Shown in pieces: positions 32,519-45,645 of a stretch of 64,000 nucleotides of DNA. The stretch lies in the NCBI GenBank assembly GCA_024291935.2, contig CM044321.1, positions 63,606,985-63,670,984 of the forward strand, in the 5' to 3' direction. The DNA comes from Okapia johnstoni (Eukaryota > Chordata > Mammalia > Artiodactyla > Giraffidae). Numbering within the stretch: the first letter of the stretch is position 1; every line of letters begins with the position of its first letter. The notes under the pieces are model-generated. The model saw only the letters and a program-made list of their open reading frames with translations. It was not told where the DNA came from and searched no databases. A program made the translations under genes and the position numbers.

Positions 32519-32897
32519 CAGAACCTTAGGTTTTTAATGACCGTTCTGGAATAAGAAGAAAGCGCTCAGACTTGAACAAAGCAGAATTAGAATCCAGGCA
32601 CCAGCAGACATTGGCCTTGTCTCCTGGGAAAAGGGAGAAACTGGGAAACTTTGTATTCCAATTCTTGCTCTGGGTCAAAGAGTAATATAAAAACTGTAAA
32701 TTCTCACCTGAGAATTTTTAACTGTGGCCTTTTCACTTGGAATTGTGTTTCAAATCATACTACCTCCATTATCCAGGCCTTTTATAGGGAAATATACCCT
32801 CAAGTCAGAATTTAGGATTCCCGGAATCAGCCGAGTGTGAGCTCCCAGTATTACCAAGCCTCCCAAGTCAGTCCCTGACCAGGGTCTGCCTGCCCGG

Positions 32898-33299
32898 TGT
32901 TGTTGGATCCAATGGAACAAGAATGAATTAGATTCAGAAGGAAAGGAAAGCTTTCTTCTTTGACCAAATGAAAGAGAGGAGGAAGCTTGGGCTCTAGAGG
33001 ACATACTCTCCCTGACCTGTGGGCGGGAATGCTTTATAGGGATCTCAGGGCAGTGGCGGGGGCGGGGAGGTTCAGGGAGGTGGTGCAGCTGTTCTGTGCA
33101 GGCTGCCATCACAGTGCCAGGGGTGCAGCCTCTCTGCACCTGCCCCTCCCTGCGCCACCCCCGCCATCTTGGCTAGAGTGTCCTGAAGTGCACGTCTGCC
33201 CACAGAGCTGAGGTGCCTGCACAGCCATTCACACAAGGAACTTAGGTCTGATGTGCCAGGCTCAAGGCCAATGCATGTAGCACCTAAGAGCAAGTGACA
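32898..33299 (-). repeat. possible solo LTR
   Basis: A GC-richer block bounded by TG...CA on the minus strand (starts TGTCACTTGCTCTTAGG, ends GGATCCAACAACA). It holds a TATAAAG at about 33032-33038, placed as in an LTR between U3 and R. No target duplication is visible and the family is not identified. Confidence 0.35.
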
Positions 33300-33679
33300 C
33301 TAGAATGAGCATAAAAGGGAGAAAAAAAGGCTAGACCTTATCATCCAGGTTCTGAGTTTATTCTCCAGGAATTATTTAATGGACTTTGCCCGTGACACCA
33401 GCATAAAACGGCAAAAATTTTTTAAAATGGTGAAATGAGTCACCATGAGCAAAACGTCATGACTGAATAAGATGCCAAAGAATTTCAGGTATTGAAATTA
33501 TCTCATGGATAATGTAAAATAAATGTTTATAGAAGCCAGCCATAAGTTTCAATGTGATTCCTCTAAAGATGTCAAAAATATGAGTAAACAATAGCAGAGT
33601 ATCATAAATGACCAGGATATTTGGAAAAGAACCAAAAATAACTTCTAAAATTAAAAATGTTGTCATTGAAGGAAGCAAC

Positions 33680-33730
33680 CTCAGTGTCCATGGATAGATG
33701 AATGAATGGATAGAGAAGGTGTGGTACACA

Positions 33731-33772
<42 letters not shown>

Positions 33773-34135
33773 GGCGTGTTATCCAGCCATAAAAAAGAAG
33801 GAAATCTTGCCATTTGTGGCAACATGGAACTTGAAGGCATTATGCTGAGTGAAATAAGTCAGGCAGAGAAAGACAAATATTGTACGATCTTATTTATATG
33901 TGGAATATTTTTTTTTAATGAACTTGAATACAGAGAGTAGATTGGAGGCTGCCAGAAACAGGGGTAGGGAGTACGTGAAGGGATAAAGGGGGTCAAAGTG
34001 TATAAATGCATAGTTATAAGGTAAGTAATATGGATGTAATAAACAGCATGGTGACTATTGTTAATAATACTGCATTGTATATTTTAAAGTTGCTCAGAGA
34101 GTAGATCCTAAAAGTTCTCATCACAAGAAAAATAT
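33680..34135 (+). repeat. L1 3' region with a GT microsatellite
   Basis: ATCCAGCCATAAAAAAGAAG, GAAATAAGTCAGGCAGAGAA and TGGTGACTATTGTTAATAAT are standard mammalian L1 3' sequence. A (GT)n run of about 35 bases sits at 33736-33769 in it. Confidence 0.8.
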
Positions 34136-34466
34136 ATTCACAGATGATTTATTGAGGTCAAAGACAGAACTGAAGAAATTACACATGATATAGCACAAAG
34201 AGAAAAATAAAAGAGGGATCGGAATCATAGAGGAGAGGACAAAAAATTGAATATTACTTCAAGTTCCTGAAAGAAAATAGGCAGAATAGGGCAGAAACAA
34301 TGTTCTAAAATATAAGAGTTAGGGAACTGAATTATTCACTTCAAATGGTTAATTTTTCTGTATGAATTTCATCTCAATAAATTATTTTAATATATATTTC
34401 TTAACATATATGATTCTTATATGTATTACACATATAAAGAATTTAATATATATGATACATATCTTA

Positions 34467-34660
34467 GGGCTTCCCTGATGGCTCAGCAGAAAAGAATCTG
34501 CCTGCCAATGCAGGAGACACATGTTTGATCCCTGGGTTGGGAAGATCCCCTGGAGAAGGAAATGGCAACCCATTCCCATATTCTTATCTGGGAAATCCCA
34601 TGGACAGAGGAGCCTGGCAGGAAACAGTCAGATACAACTTAATGACTAAGCACATACACA
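34467..34660 (+). repeat. Bov-tA SINE
   Basis: GGGCTTCCCTGATGGCTCAG head to a shortened tail CAGATACAACTTAATGAC (the usual GGCTACAGTCCATGGGG part is deleted). Confidence 0.88.
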
Positions 34661-35675
34661 CACACATATGTTTGTCAGATTAATAAAGCATGATATATCC
34701 CACGTAGGATAAGTAAAAAGAAATGTACAATGAGAGAAAACACAGAAGCATTGACAATCAACTGAAGTCCTAATAGAAGCCAGAATTGTGTGAAAAATAT
34801 CGTATCCTCAAGATTCTGGGAGACAATTACATCAAAGTAGAGTACTTTACCTAGCTAAAATGTGACTCAGGAGTGTGAACAAAAGAAAGACATTTTCCTT
34901 TACTTAAGAAATAAGTAAAATTATTCCACAAGGAAGAACTGAGATAAAAGACTGAATAGAAAACAAAGAAATTTGCAAATATGGATAAATCTATACAAAT
35001 ATTATAACATAATTTAGGGAATGACATTTGGCAGTGTTATCAAAGCATTTAATCTACTTCATAAATTTCTCCTCCATCACATTCCTTTCTCCTGTTATAT
35101 GATCAGCCCTTGGCTTCATCCTTCAAAGATTTTAACATGTGGCCTTTCTTTCTCTCCCTTTTTTTGTCTCTTTCAGTACTGTAGGCTGCAAATTTATAAA
35201 TGTAAGACTTTTATTCATGTTTTCAGCAACCATTCATTGAGTACTTGCTTTTCACCAGGGATTGTACCAGGCACTGGAAATAACTAAACAGCTTACTGTC
35301 TGGACAGATAGATGAATAAGGACAGGAAATACCATGTTAGAGATTCTGTCACTAACATTTCCTAGACCCTTAGGAGAACAAAGGAGGGAGTAATTGATTA
35401 TGAAACCTGAGGAGATTGGCGATGACTTAATAGAAAAAGTATTTCCAAGCCAGCAAAGGAATCAAGGGCATTTCAGGCAGAAGGATACATGTGTGTGCAG
35501 AGAGGATTGAAGTGAAATCATATAACATATTAGAGGAACTGCAAAAAAATTTCACATAGCCTTAGCATGAAAAAAGCAGGGGCTAGGGCCACCCCTAAAG
35601 ACAGGGCTGGTGAGAAAGGCAAGGGTCAGCTCAGAAGGCAATTCGTCTGCCACAACTAAGAAGCTTGTGTGCACA
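34661..35675. other. intergenic; one L2-like motif
   Basis: CATTCATTGAGTACTTGC and CAGGCACTGGAAATAACTAA at 35230-35290 fit an L2-type remnant. No gene. Confidence 0.45.
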
Positions 35676-35878
35676 TTCAGTCACTTGGTCATGTTCAACT
35701 CTTTGTGACCCCATGGACTATATAGCCCTCCAGTCTCTGTCTTTGGGGTTTTCCAGACAAGGAAATGGAGTGGATAGCCATTTCCTTCTCCAGGGGATCT
35801 TCCCTACTCAGGGATCAAACTTGGGTGTCCTGCATTGGCAGGTGGATTTTTTTAGCACTGCACCACCCGGGAAGCCCA
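35676..35878 (-). repeat. Bov-tA SINE
   Basis: CAGTCACTTGGTCATGTTCA to GCACCACCCGGGAAGCCC; more diverged than most copies here. Confidence 0.85.
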
Positions 35879-36744
35879 TTTCAGTAGATGAACAGCAGGG
35901 ACTTACTGAAGAGTTTTTAAGCTGGGCAATTACATGGTTAGATTTGCCTTTAGATATATTTCATGCCATCTATGTGGTAGGTAAATCATAAGACGGGATT
36001 TCCAGTTGAACACTAGATACGATTGAATGTCAGTCTGTAGAGCTGTCCAAGAAAACGTCTAAAAAGTTAGAGATAAGATCAGAAAATATGGCCATCCAAC
36101 ATGAAAAATGTAGAGACTTAAAAAAAGGCTAAAGAGATCAGTCAGCCTCAAAATATTCTAAATATATATTATCAGCCAAATGAGCTGACTAGAGATGTGA
36201 CATATCAAGGACCAGACAGCCCTTCAGCTACCTGAGATGACAGCAGGTTGATGAAGAGGATCTGATACCTAGATACGTTTGTCTCCAATGTTGCATAGAG
36301 CATTCATTGTTGGTCAACCCCTCATTCCCTTTATTCCACCTCTGCTCTCAGCCTTGTATTTATTCCTCAGAGCAGATTCCAGGACAGAGTGCCCTTAATA
36401 AGTGGCAGAGTTATTGCTCCCAATATAAATTAATACCTTAATTTTCAGGTTTATGAGTCTCACTTTTGGTTTGAATAAATCAACCCCCAAGAATTCCCTC
36501 AACTTCAAACACACTGGTAATATTTATTTTCCTCAGCCTAAGAAAGCTGGTGACTGTGGATTCATCCAAGATAATTCTCACCCACCAGCAAGTTTTTCCT
36601 TGGCAATATTTCTATTGCAATAATAGCTATGATTATCTAATATCCTAAAAAGCATCCATCCTCCTCTGAGATCCTCCAAGCTACATCCAAATCACCATGA
36701 AGAAAAGCTTAAAGAGATGAATCTCTGAATTTCTGTTCCTAAAG

Positions 36745-36955
36745 TGCTTAGTCATTCAGTCGAGTCCGACTTTTTGAGACCCCATGGACTGTAACCCTCC
36801 AGGCTCCACCATCCTTGGGATTTTCCAGGCAAGAATACTGGAGTGGATTGCCATTTCCTTCCCCAGGGGATCTTCTGACCCAGGGATCGAACCCACGTCT
36901 CTGCATCTCCTGCATTGGCAGATGGATTCTTTACCTGCTGAGTCATTGGGGAAGT
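36745..36955 (-). repeat. Bov-tA SINE
   Basis: TTAGTCATTCAGTCGAGTCC to TGCTGAGTCATTGGGGAAGT; antisense, near full length. Confidence 0.88.
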
Positions 36956-36959
36956 ACCG

Positions 36960-38160
36960 TGCTCAAATTTTAATTGATTGAACAGCTAGTTTCCTTTTAC
37001 CCAAGGAACCAGTGGTGACATTTTATAACACATTGGGAGATTTTTATAAATTTGTATTCTGGATCTGTGGGCTTTGGATCTGAGGGCTTTAAAATAATAG
37101 AATGCTAAAATACATTAGCATTCCACATATTTTAATAACATGTTAATGAGGCAGTTTTAGAATTTCCATTGACTTATACCTTAAAAACTTTAATATTACT
37201 TTTAAATTTTCTCAAATTTTTCATATTATAGCCAACAACAGATTTTAAAATAACTGAAAGCATTTCAAACACCATTGGTCAACCTTTCAGAAGAAGTTGT
37301 AATCTTTTTTTTTTTTTTTAGAAGTTGTAATCTTTATGTGTAATTACGTTTCTATAGTTAAATCCACATTTCTTTTTAGTTATGTTACAAGATATTTATA
37401 GTATCAATTATCAGCTTTGGACTGTACTTGAATCTTGTCACTTTTTAAAGTTGTTAATGAGCATGATATTCTGTAAAAACCAATACTTACATAATCACTG
37501 TACTATTGTCTTTCATCCTGAAATCATCACTTATTTGCTATCACGTTCTTTTATTTCTTTTCTTATTTCACAGCTATAGTATTAATTAGCAAATAGCAGC
37601 TGCACCTCAGGTCAATACTTCATTGTCCTTTAATTCCTTCTCCAATCCATATACCAATTTCAATACTGACTCCCTTACCTACGAATCCCTTTGTTCCATT
37701 CTGTTAATATCCACCCTCATATTTCCAAAGTGGGTCAACTGCCATTGATTTTAAGAACTGTTGGCATACTGCAATGGTGAGAACAATTTTTTCCCCCGGG
37801 ATATCTGAACATGTTGCGGTTTAAGTAGAAGAAAAAGAATATTTTTCCTGCTCCAACCACATCTTATGGTGATTTCTTACTCACTTCTGATCCCTTGGCT
37901 CCCCCATAGGACAGGGCTTGATTGTAGAGAAGCAGAGATGATAAAAGAGCAAGCAGTGTGAAGTTCCATTCAATAGAAAGCATTTATTGAGCCCCACTCT
38001 GTGCAGCTTTGTCCTAGCATTCTGGGCAGTGGAGATGTTAGCTTCTCTTTTTTTAAGATCAAGGACAGGCCCACCCCTACCCAACTCACATCCTTGATTA
38101 TAACTGATAAGAGTTTCAGGAGAATCTCCAGCTGAGAAGAAATTGCAGCACAAGCAGTAC
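36960..38160. other. intergenic, no gene seen
   Basis: AT-rich, with a local direct repeat GAAGTTGTAATCTTT at 37293-37307 and 37321-37335 around a poly(T) run. CATTTATTGAGCCCCACTCT at 37980-38000 is L2/MIR-like. Confidence 0.45.
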
Positions 38161-38164
38161 CTGC

Positions 38165-38515
38165 CACTTGCAGCAACATGAATGAATCTAGCAGACGTTA
38201 TGTTAAGTGAAACTAGTCAGATAAAGACAAATACTGTACCATCACACTTATAAATGTGGAAACTTTTTTAAAAAAAAAAAAGGTTGAACTCACAGAAACA
38301 GACAGTAGGATGGTGGTTACTAAGAACTGGTGAGTTGGGGAGAAAGGGAAATGCTGGTCAAAGGTACAACCTTCAGCTACAAAACAAATAAGCTCTGGAG
38401 ACTGAATGTACAACATAGTGATTGAGTTAATAATACAGCATTATGTAATTGAACTTTCCTAAGAGAATAGATTTTAAGCATTCTTACCCCAAAAAATGCA
38501 GTTATATGAGGCAAT
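38165..38515 (+). repeat. L1 3' region
   Basis: TATGTTAAGTGAAACTAGTC, AAAGACAAATACTGTACCAT, GTACAACATAGTGATTGAGT: the same L1 segment as 33680-34135. Confidence 0.75.
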
Positions 38516-38548
38516 AGATGTGTAAATTAACCTGCTTGTGAAGTATGT

Positions 38549-39237
38549 TGTTGTTCAGTCAGGCTTCTCTGTCCATTACCATCTCCCGGAACTTGCTCAA
38601 ACTTATGTCTGTTGAGTCAGTGGTCTGTCGTCCCCTTCGCCTCCCGCCTTCAATCTTTCCCAGCATTAGGGTCTTTTCTAATGAACTGGCTCCTCACGTC
38701 AGTTGGCCAAAACATTGGAGCTTCAGCTTCAGCATCAGCCCTTCCATTGAATATTCAGGACTGATTTCCTTTAGGACTAACTGGTTTGATATCCTTGCAG
38801 TCCAAGGGACTCGCAAGAGTTTTCTCCAACTCCACAGTTCAAAAAGCATCCATGCTTCGGCGCTCAGCCTTCTTTATGGTCCAACTCTCATATCCATACT
38901 ACTGGAAAAATCATACCTTTGACTATGCAGACCTTTGTTGGCAAAGTAGTGTCTCTGCTTTTTAATATGCTGTCTAGATTTGTCATAGCTTTTATTCCAA
39001 GAAGCAAGTGTCTTTTAATTTCATAGCTGCAGTCACTATCTGCAGTGATTCTGGAGCCCAAGAAAATAAAGTCTTGTCACTGTTTCCACTGTTTCCCCAT
39101 ATATTTGCCATGAAGTGATGGGACCAGATGCCGTGATCTTCGTTTTTTGAATGTTGAATTTTTAGCCAGCTTTTTACTCTCCTCTTTCACCTTCATCAAG
39201 AGGCTCTTTAGTTCCTCTTTGCTTTCTGCCATAAGTT
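38549..39237 (-). repeat. BovB 3' part, 5' truncated
   Basis: Antisense from TTGTTCAGTCAGGCTTCTCT through GGACTGATTTCCTTTAGGAC to TCCTCTTTGCTTTCTGCCAT. About 690 bases with several indels; the catalytic RT blocks are absent. Confidence 0.9.
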
Positions 39238-39511
39238 TGTGAAGCATACCTATGTCAAATGATCATGTTGTTCACTTTGAATATGTACAATTTATTGTCA
39301 ATCATACCTCAGGAAAGCTGAAAAATAAAGAGTAATGAAGCTCTTCTGATTGGGGTGAGATTTTCATAGACCCTCAGAACTAGATATATGACATTAACTC
39401 TTAATATAGGTATCATCTTTCTAGAGTTTACAAAATATGTTCACTTCATTTTTTCTCCATTTGAGATGTTCTCAGACTTAAATAGACTGGGACTTAATAT
39501 GAGACCTGAGA

Positions 39512-39978
39512 ATGTGGTAGGCTGAAAAATGACGCTCCAAAGATGCCCACACCATAATCCCTGGAACCTGTGAATAGTAAAAGAGACCTTATGTGGTATA
39601 AGGACCTCGTGAATATGATTAAGGTAAAGATTTTGAGATGGCGAGATTATCCTGGAGTATCTGGGTGAGCCCAGTGAAATCACAGTGTTCCTTACAAGAG
39701 AAACCAAAAGATAATGAGGATAGTAGAAGATTGGAGTGGTTGGGAGGAAATGACTATGAGCCAAGGCATGTCGGAAACCTCTAAAAAGTAGAAAAGGCAA
39801 GGAGTGGACTGTCCCCTGGAGGTACCAGAAGGAGCCAGCCCTGGGGAGACCTTGATTTTAGCCCCTATAAGCCTCATTTTGGACTTCTGAGTTCCAAAAC
39901 TGTGCGATAATAAATGTGTGCTGTTTCAAGCCACTATATTTGTGATAATTTCTTGTAGCAGCAACATGTTAACTTATA
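39512..39978 (+). repeat. MLT1-type (ERVL-MaLR) solo LTR
   Basis: TGGTAGGCTGAAAAATGACG start, AGATTATCCTGGAGTATCTG, ACCTTGATTTTAGCCCCTAT, GATAATAAATGTGTGCTGTT (AATAAA signal) and CTTGTAGCAGCAACATG end. Old mammalian LTR; no internal retroviral sequence follows. Confidence 0.8.
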
Positions 39979-40109
39979 CACCTATGAAATGTTCCTGTTA
40001 AGTGTTTTCAGTGCTAGGGTAGGATTGATTTTCCTGATACTCAGTGCCTATGGTGCTTATATTATTACTGTTTTGCAGAAAAATCTCAAAGTTTTTATAT
40101 CATCAAGTG

Positions 40110-40306
40110 AAGCGTGAGTGAAAATCACTCAGTTGTGTCTGACTCTTTGCAACCTCATGGACTATACAGCCCATAAAATTCTACAGGCTAGAATACTTGA
40201 GTGGGTAGCCTTTCCCTTCTCCAGGGGATCTTCCCGACCCAGGGATCAAACCCAGGTTTCCAGCATTGCAGGCAGATTCTTTACCAGCTGAGCTACTAGG
40301 GAAGCC
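40110..40306 (-). repeat. Bov-tA SINE
   Basis: GTGAAAATCACTCAGTTGTG to TGAGCTACTAGGGAAGCC. Confidence 0.9.
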
Positions 40307-40387
40307 TTATATTATCAAAGTGATCTTCTATCAAGTCCCAGTATTTTCCTGATAAGAACGCAAGATGTCTTTGCAAACTAAAGAAAA

Positions 40388-40588
40388 GTGAAGTTGCTTA
40401 GTCTTGTCCAACTCTTTGCGACCCCATGGACTGTAGTCCACTAGGCTCCTCCATCCATGGAATTTTCCAGGAAAGAGTACCGGAGTGGGTTGCCATTTCC
40501 TTCTCCAGGGGATCTTCCCAACACAAGGAGCAAACCTGGGTCTCCCACATTGCAGGCTGACACTTTACCGTCTGAGCCACCAGGGATG
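40388..40588 (-). repeat. Bov-tA SINE
   Basis: GAAGTTGCTTAGTCTTGTCC to CTGAGCCACCAGGGATGC; the second of two same-orientation copies 80 bases apart. Confidence 0.9.
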
Positions 40589-41221
40589 CAAATGCATAGC
40601 TACAAAGGAAAATTTCTTCTTTTTCAGTTGCCAAATAGGCAGTCTCTTTGGGCTTGGACAAATTTTTAATTACTCCTAGACTAATTAGCATTTCTATATT
40701 AATAATGATTAGAATTTCAATTAAAAAATTAAAGAAAAAAAAAAAACCACAAGTGGGATGGACTGAATAGATCCTGAAATTATCCTTCTACTCTAAAATC
40801 TTATTTCCAGTAGGGATTATCTTGTTTTACACAGTTTCACTGAAAGTATAAATAGTTAAAATATAGTCTATGCTGTAGTTTTTAACTAATGGTCCCATTT
40901 TTGCCTCTAATAAATCTTAATGTGATAATGATAGATTTGCCTTTTGCTAAAATCCCTTCAGCAAATTTCCAGTTTATGCAACTGAAACCAAAAGAAAATT
41001 GAATTTTATCTGCAAGGAAGGCTGTCAAGCTAATTTCTCTAATGCTGTATGAGTCACATAAGCCACAGTTAAAAGATTATATGTATTCAAATTTCAGAAT
41101 TCTAGTGATTACTTAGGTTTCCTGATAGTGCTTCAGAAAGAGAAGTAGCAGCCAATTCTATTTTAGGGGACAAACACATTGTATTAGTTTAAAGAAGGTG
41201 ATTTTTTTGTTCCCACAAAAA

Positions 41222-43432
41222 ACCAGATGGTCACTACCGAAATCAGATTGATTATATTCTTTGCAGCCAAAGATGGAGAAGCTCTATACAGCCAGCAAAA
41301 ACAAGACCAGGAGCTGACTGTGGCTCAGATCATGAACTCGTTATTGCCAAATTCAGACTTAAATTGAAGAAAGTGGGGAAAACCATTAGGCCATTCAGAC
41401 ATGACCTAAATCAAATCCCTTACAATTATACAGTGGAAGTGACAAATAGACTCAAGGGATTATATCTGACAGAGTGCCTGAAGAAATATGGACAGAGGTT
41501 TGTGACACTGTACAGGAGGCAGCGATCAAGACCATCTCTAAGGAAAAGAAATGGAAAAAGGCAAAATGGTTGTCTGACGAGGCCTTACAAATAGCTGAGA
41601 AAAGAAGAGAAGCTAAAGGCAAAGAGAAAAGGAAAGATACACCATTTGAATGCAGAATTCCAAAGAATAGCAAGGAGAGACAAGAAAACCTTCCTCAGCA
41701 ATCAATGCAAAGAAATAGAGGAAAACAATAAAATGGGAAAGACTAAGGTCTCTTCAAGAAAATTAGAGATCCCAAGGAAACATTTCATATAAAGATGAGC
41801 ACAATAAAGGACAGAAATGGTATGGACCTAACAGAAGCAGAAGATATTAAGAAGAGGTGGCAAGAATACACAGAAGAACAATACAAAAAGATATTTATGA
41901 CCCAGATAACCATGATGGTGTGATCACTCACCTAGAGCCAGACATCCTGGAATGTGAAGTCAAGTGGGCCTTAGGAAGCATCACTATGAACAAAGCTAGT
42001 GGAGGTGATGGAATTCCAGTTGAGTTATTTCAAATCATAAAAGATGATGCTGTGAAAGTGCTGCACTCAATATGTCAGCAAATTTGGAAAACTCAGCAGT
42101 GGCCACAGGACTGGAAAAGCTCAGTTTTCATTCCAATCCCAAAGAAAGGCAATGCCAAAGAATGTTCAAACTACCACACAATTGCACTCATCTCACATGC
42201 TATTAAAGTAATGCTCAAAATTCTCCAAGTCAAGCTTCAACAGTAGGTGAACCGTGAACTTCCAGATGTTCAAGCTGGATTTAGAAAGGGCAGAGGAAAC
42301 CAGAGATCAAATTGCCAACATCTGCTGGATCATCGAAAAAGCAAGAGAGTTCCAGAAAAAACATTTGCTTTATTGACTACACCAAAGCCTTTGACTGTGT
42401 GGATCACAACAAACTATGGAAAATTCTTAAAGAATTGGGAATACCAGACCACCTGACCTGCCTCCTGAGAAACCTGTTTGCAGGTCAGGTAGCAATATTT
42501 AGAACTGGACATGGAACAACAGACTGGTTTCAAATCGGCAGAGGAGTACATCACGGCTGTATATTGTCACCCTGCTTATTTAACTTATATGCAGAGTACA
42601 TCATGTGAAATGCCAGGTTGGATGAAACACAAGCTGGAATCAAGATTTCTGGGAGAAATATCAATAACCTCAGATATGCAGATGACACCACCCTTATGGC
42701 AGAAAGCAAAGAAGAACTAAAGAGCCTCTTGATGAAAGTGAAAGAGGAGAGTGAAAAAGTTGGCTTAAAGCTCAACATTCAGAAAACTAAGATCATGGCC
42801 TCCAGTCCCATCACTTCATGGGAAATAGATGGGGAAACAGTGGCTGGCTTTATTTTTGGGGGCTCCAAAATCACTGCAGATGGTGATTGTAGCCCTGAAA
42901 TTAAAAGACACTTACTCCTTGGAAGGAAAGTTATGACCAACCTAGATAGCAAAGACGTTACTTTGCCAACAAAGGTCCATCTAGTCAAAGCTATGGTTTT
43001 TCCTGTTATCGTGTATGGATGTGAGAGTTGGACTATTAAGAAAGCTGAGTGCTGAAGAATTGATGCTTTTGAACTGTGGTGTTGGAGAAGACTCTTGAGA
43101 GTCCCTTGGACTGCAAGGAGATCCAACCAGTCCATCCTAAAGGAGATCAGCCCTGGGTGTTCATTGGAAGGACTGATGTTGAAGCTGAAACTCCAATACT
43201 TTGGCCACCTGATGCAAAGAGTTGACTCATTGGAAAAACCCTGATGCTGGGAAAGATTGAAGGTGGGAGAAGGGGATGACAGAGGATGAGATGGTTGGAT
43301 GGCATCACTGACTCGATGGACATGAGTTTGAGTAGGCTCCGGGAGTTGGTGATGGACAGGGAAGCCTAGCGTGCTGCAGTCGATGAGGTTGAAAAGAGTC
43401 GGACACAACTGAGCGACTGAACTGAACTGATG
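41222..43432 (+). mobile_element. BovB LINE, 5' truncated
   Basis: About 2.2 kb, from the end of the endonuclease part through the whole RT to the AACTGAACTGA tail. Pieces: 41857-42246 ([15 protein letters not shown]), 42312-42608 ([36 protein letters not shown]), 42618-43055 ([11 protein letters not shown]). Frame changes near 41500, 41850, 42300 and 42610 break it. Catalytic Asp motifs are still readable. Confidence 0.92.
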
Positions 43433-43502
43433 GACATTATTCAGTATAGATGTGGGACATTGTCTCAGGAGTCAGAGAAACCTCTTAAAACAGAGAATTA
43501 GG

Positions 43503-43640
43503 GGTCTTCTGTCGTGGTTCAGTGCGTAAGACTCTGTACTCCCAATGCAGGGGGCCTGGGTTCAATCCCTGATCAGGGAACTAGGTCCCACATGCTACAA
43601 CTAAGACCCAGCACAGCTAAATAAGTTTGTTTGTGTTTTC
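43503..43640 (+). repeat. CHR-type SINE fragment
   Basis: GGTCTTCTGTCGTGGTTCAG, TTCAATCCCTGATCAGGGAA, CACATGCTACAACTAAGACC. Confidence 0.8.
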
Positions 43641-45631
43641 TTAGGAGAGAAATAGGACTGTTTGGACTGAGGGTGGAGGAGGTTCCCACTGTGTCTGGCC
43701 TTGTTGACCATCCTCAAACAACTTCCAGAAATTCATGTTTTGGGATCAAAACTAACTCAAAAAGAAATCAACTATAAACTCCAAGGATAAAAAGGAAAGA
43801 AAGAGACTCTCCAACTCACCTCCATAGGTTTGCCACTGTAACCATAGCTTCTAGAATGGTCCTGGACCCTTAGTGCTCTGGAATGCATGCATAAGTACAT
43901 GAATACAAAAGGAATTGCTTCCTTGAATAGCTTGCTAGTAACTACTGACCTGGAACCATGCCAGAGGGCTCTGTACATAGTCAGATACATGAATGAAATA
44001 AAAGGTACAAGCAATGAGATGAGAGAATGAGATTGTTGATCTCTTGATATTAGGCAACTTCTTGAATATGATGGGCATAAAAATGCAATAAATAGGAGAG
44101 TAGCAGAGGATAAAATGTTTTTTATACCTTCTTGAATCCACACCGTCAACCAGAAGTTCATGCCCAGAACAAAGAATACCTTCGCTGCCAGAAGCTCAGA
44201 GTCCTAACAAAGTCTGACATTTGGAGCCCAGTGAGGCATCCTATGATGAATTATGAAAGACAAAAACTGAATTTAAAATAGATCTACCCAAGAGGATGGT
44301 CAAGTTGTTGAATCTTGAACTTTCATACCAGTTGTCTAGTAAGAGGCTCCACATGCACCTTCAGAAAAAAAGAGGTACTTCTTTAGAAAAAATGCATGAA
44401 TTGATGTATGAGCACAGAAAGCTATTTTATATACTCTGGTAAGTCTCTCTTTCGAACATCATCTTTTGTGAAAGTTATAAACAGCACAATTGCTATTAAA
44501 AAGAAAAAGAAGAAAAATATTTTCCTCTGAGGATACAGCCCTCAGGAAGACTGTCTTAACACCAGCAAAGAAGTTGATCTGGGCCAGCAGAGTGAGCCTG
44601 GCCTTAAAATGTGTCTTTCCAGCATTCCTAACAATGCCTGTGTTCCCTTTAGCTAAGGGTCTCCATTTCCCTTGGAGAGTGAGGCTTTGAGATTTAACAC
44701 AAATCTCCCAGGGAGAAGTCACACTTGAAATGATACCAATCTTTTCTACTAGGATAACTATCAGAGTGGTCAGGGGGACAGAGAACTCGAGTCTGACATC
44801 TGAGGAATGGGCCTGAAGGCGGGCTGAGGTCAGATTCACTAATTTACCACTTTGCTTGGAACTGGCGCCAGGCATCTTCGATGTTATCAAGCCCACAGTG
44901 CCCCCTGCAGGGAAGAAGGACAGGAATTTTGGTCGTTTTTTGTTCGTCTTGCTTTAGGTTATGCTACCGTCAAGTACTATTTTGTTAGAAATAGGATAAG
45001 GAGATAAAGACTACGAATTGTCTTAATCTTTCAAAACAGTGGGAATTTAGCTTTGCCAGCTTGAATTTGAGTTTGCAAAGCTTATAGTCAGTGAAATCAG
45101 TATAGTCCCAGGAATGACAATATTTTCTTTCAAAAGACAAACAGAAGTCCTATAAATTTAAATAATCTTAGAGAAAATATATAACCCACTTCCCTTCCCT
45201 TTAAGAGACATATTTTGCATATTTATGACTTTTATGAATTTTAATTCTGTGTATGCTTAGTTTTAAATGGTTATAATTATATGTATTCTAAATGTCATTT
45301 AATTCTTTTTTTCTTTAGTCAAAGTTTCAATGACTACATAGGTCTCTTAAGTTGCTGGATAATAATTTACTTAATCAGAGTTTTGTGCCTTGACACTTTG
45401 ACTGGTATTCAATCTAAATGACTTATATGAATGATTTGTTTCCCTTTCAATTAATTCTTTAAGGTAACAGGCATAGTGACTAGTGACAGACGCACAAACT
45501 TTGGAGGAAGAAAGGTTGAATTCAGATCTTGACTTGACTGCATTTAGGCAATGCTCTGTGGGGATATTAATTATTCTTTAGGAAACTCAGACACCTCTTC
45601 TTTGTCACGAGGCTAGTGAGACTTAAATGAT
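43641..45631. other. intergenic, no gene supported
   Basis: No named repeat. A 145-codon minus-strand ORF (44459-44896) has no sequence I recognise. A CTCF-like core lies at about 44899-44914. Confidence 0.45.
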
Positions 45632-45645
45632 AAAACACAAATACA

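Noticed and set aside
42779..43408. 209-codon minus-strand ORF
   Set aside because: Antisense to the plus-strand BovB at 41222-43432; open only because of the sense codon pattern.
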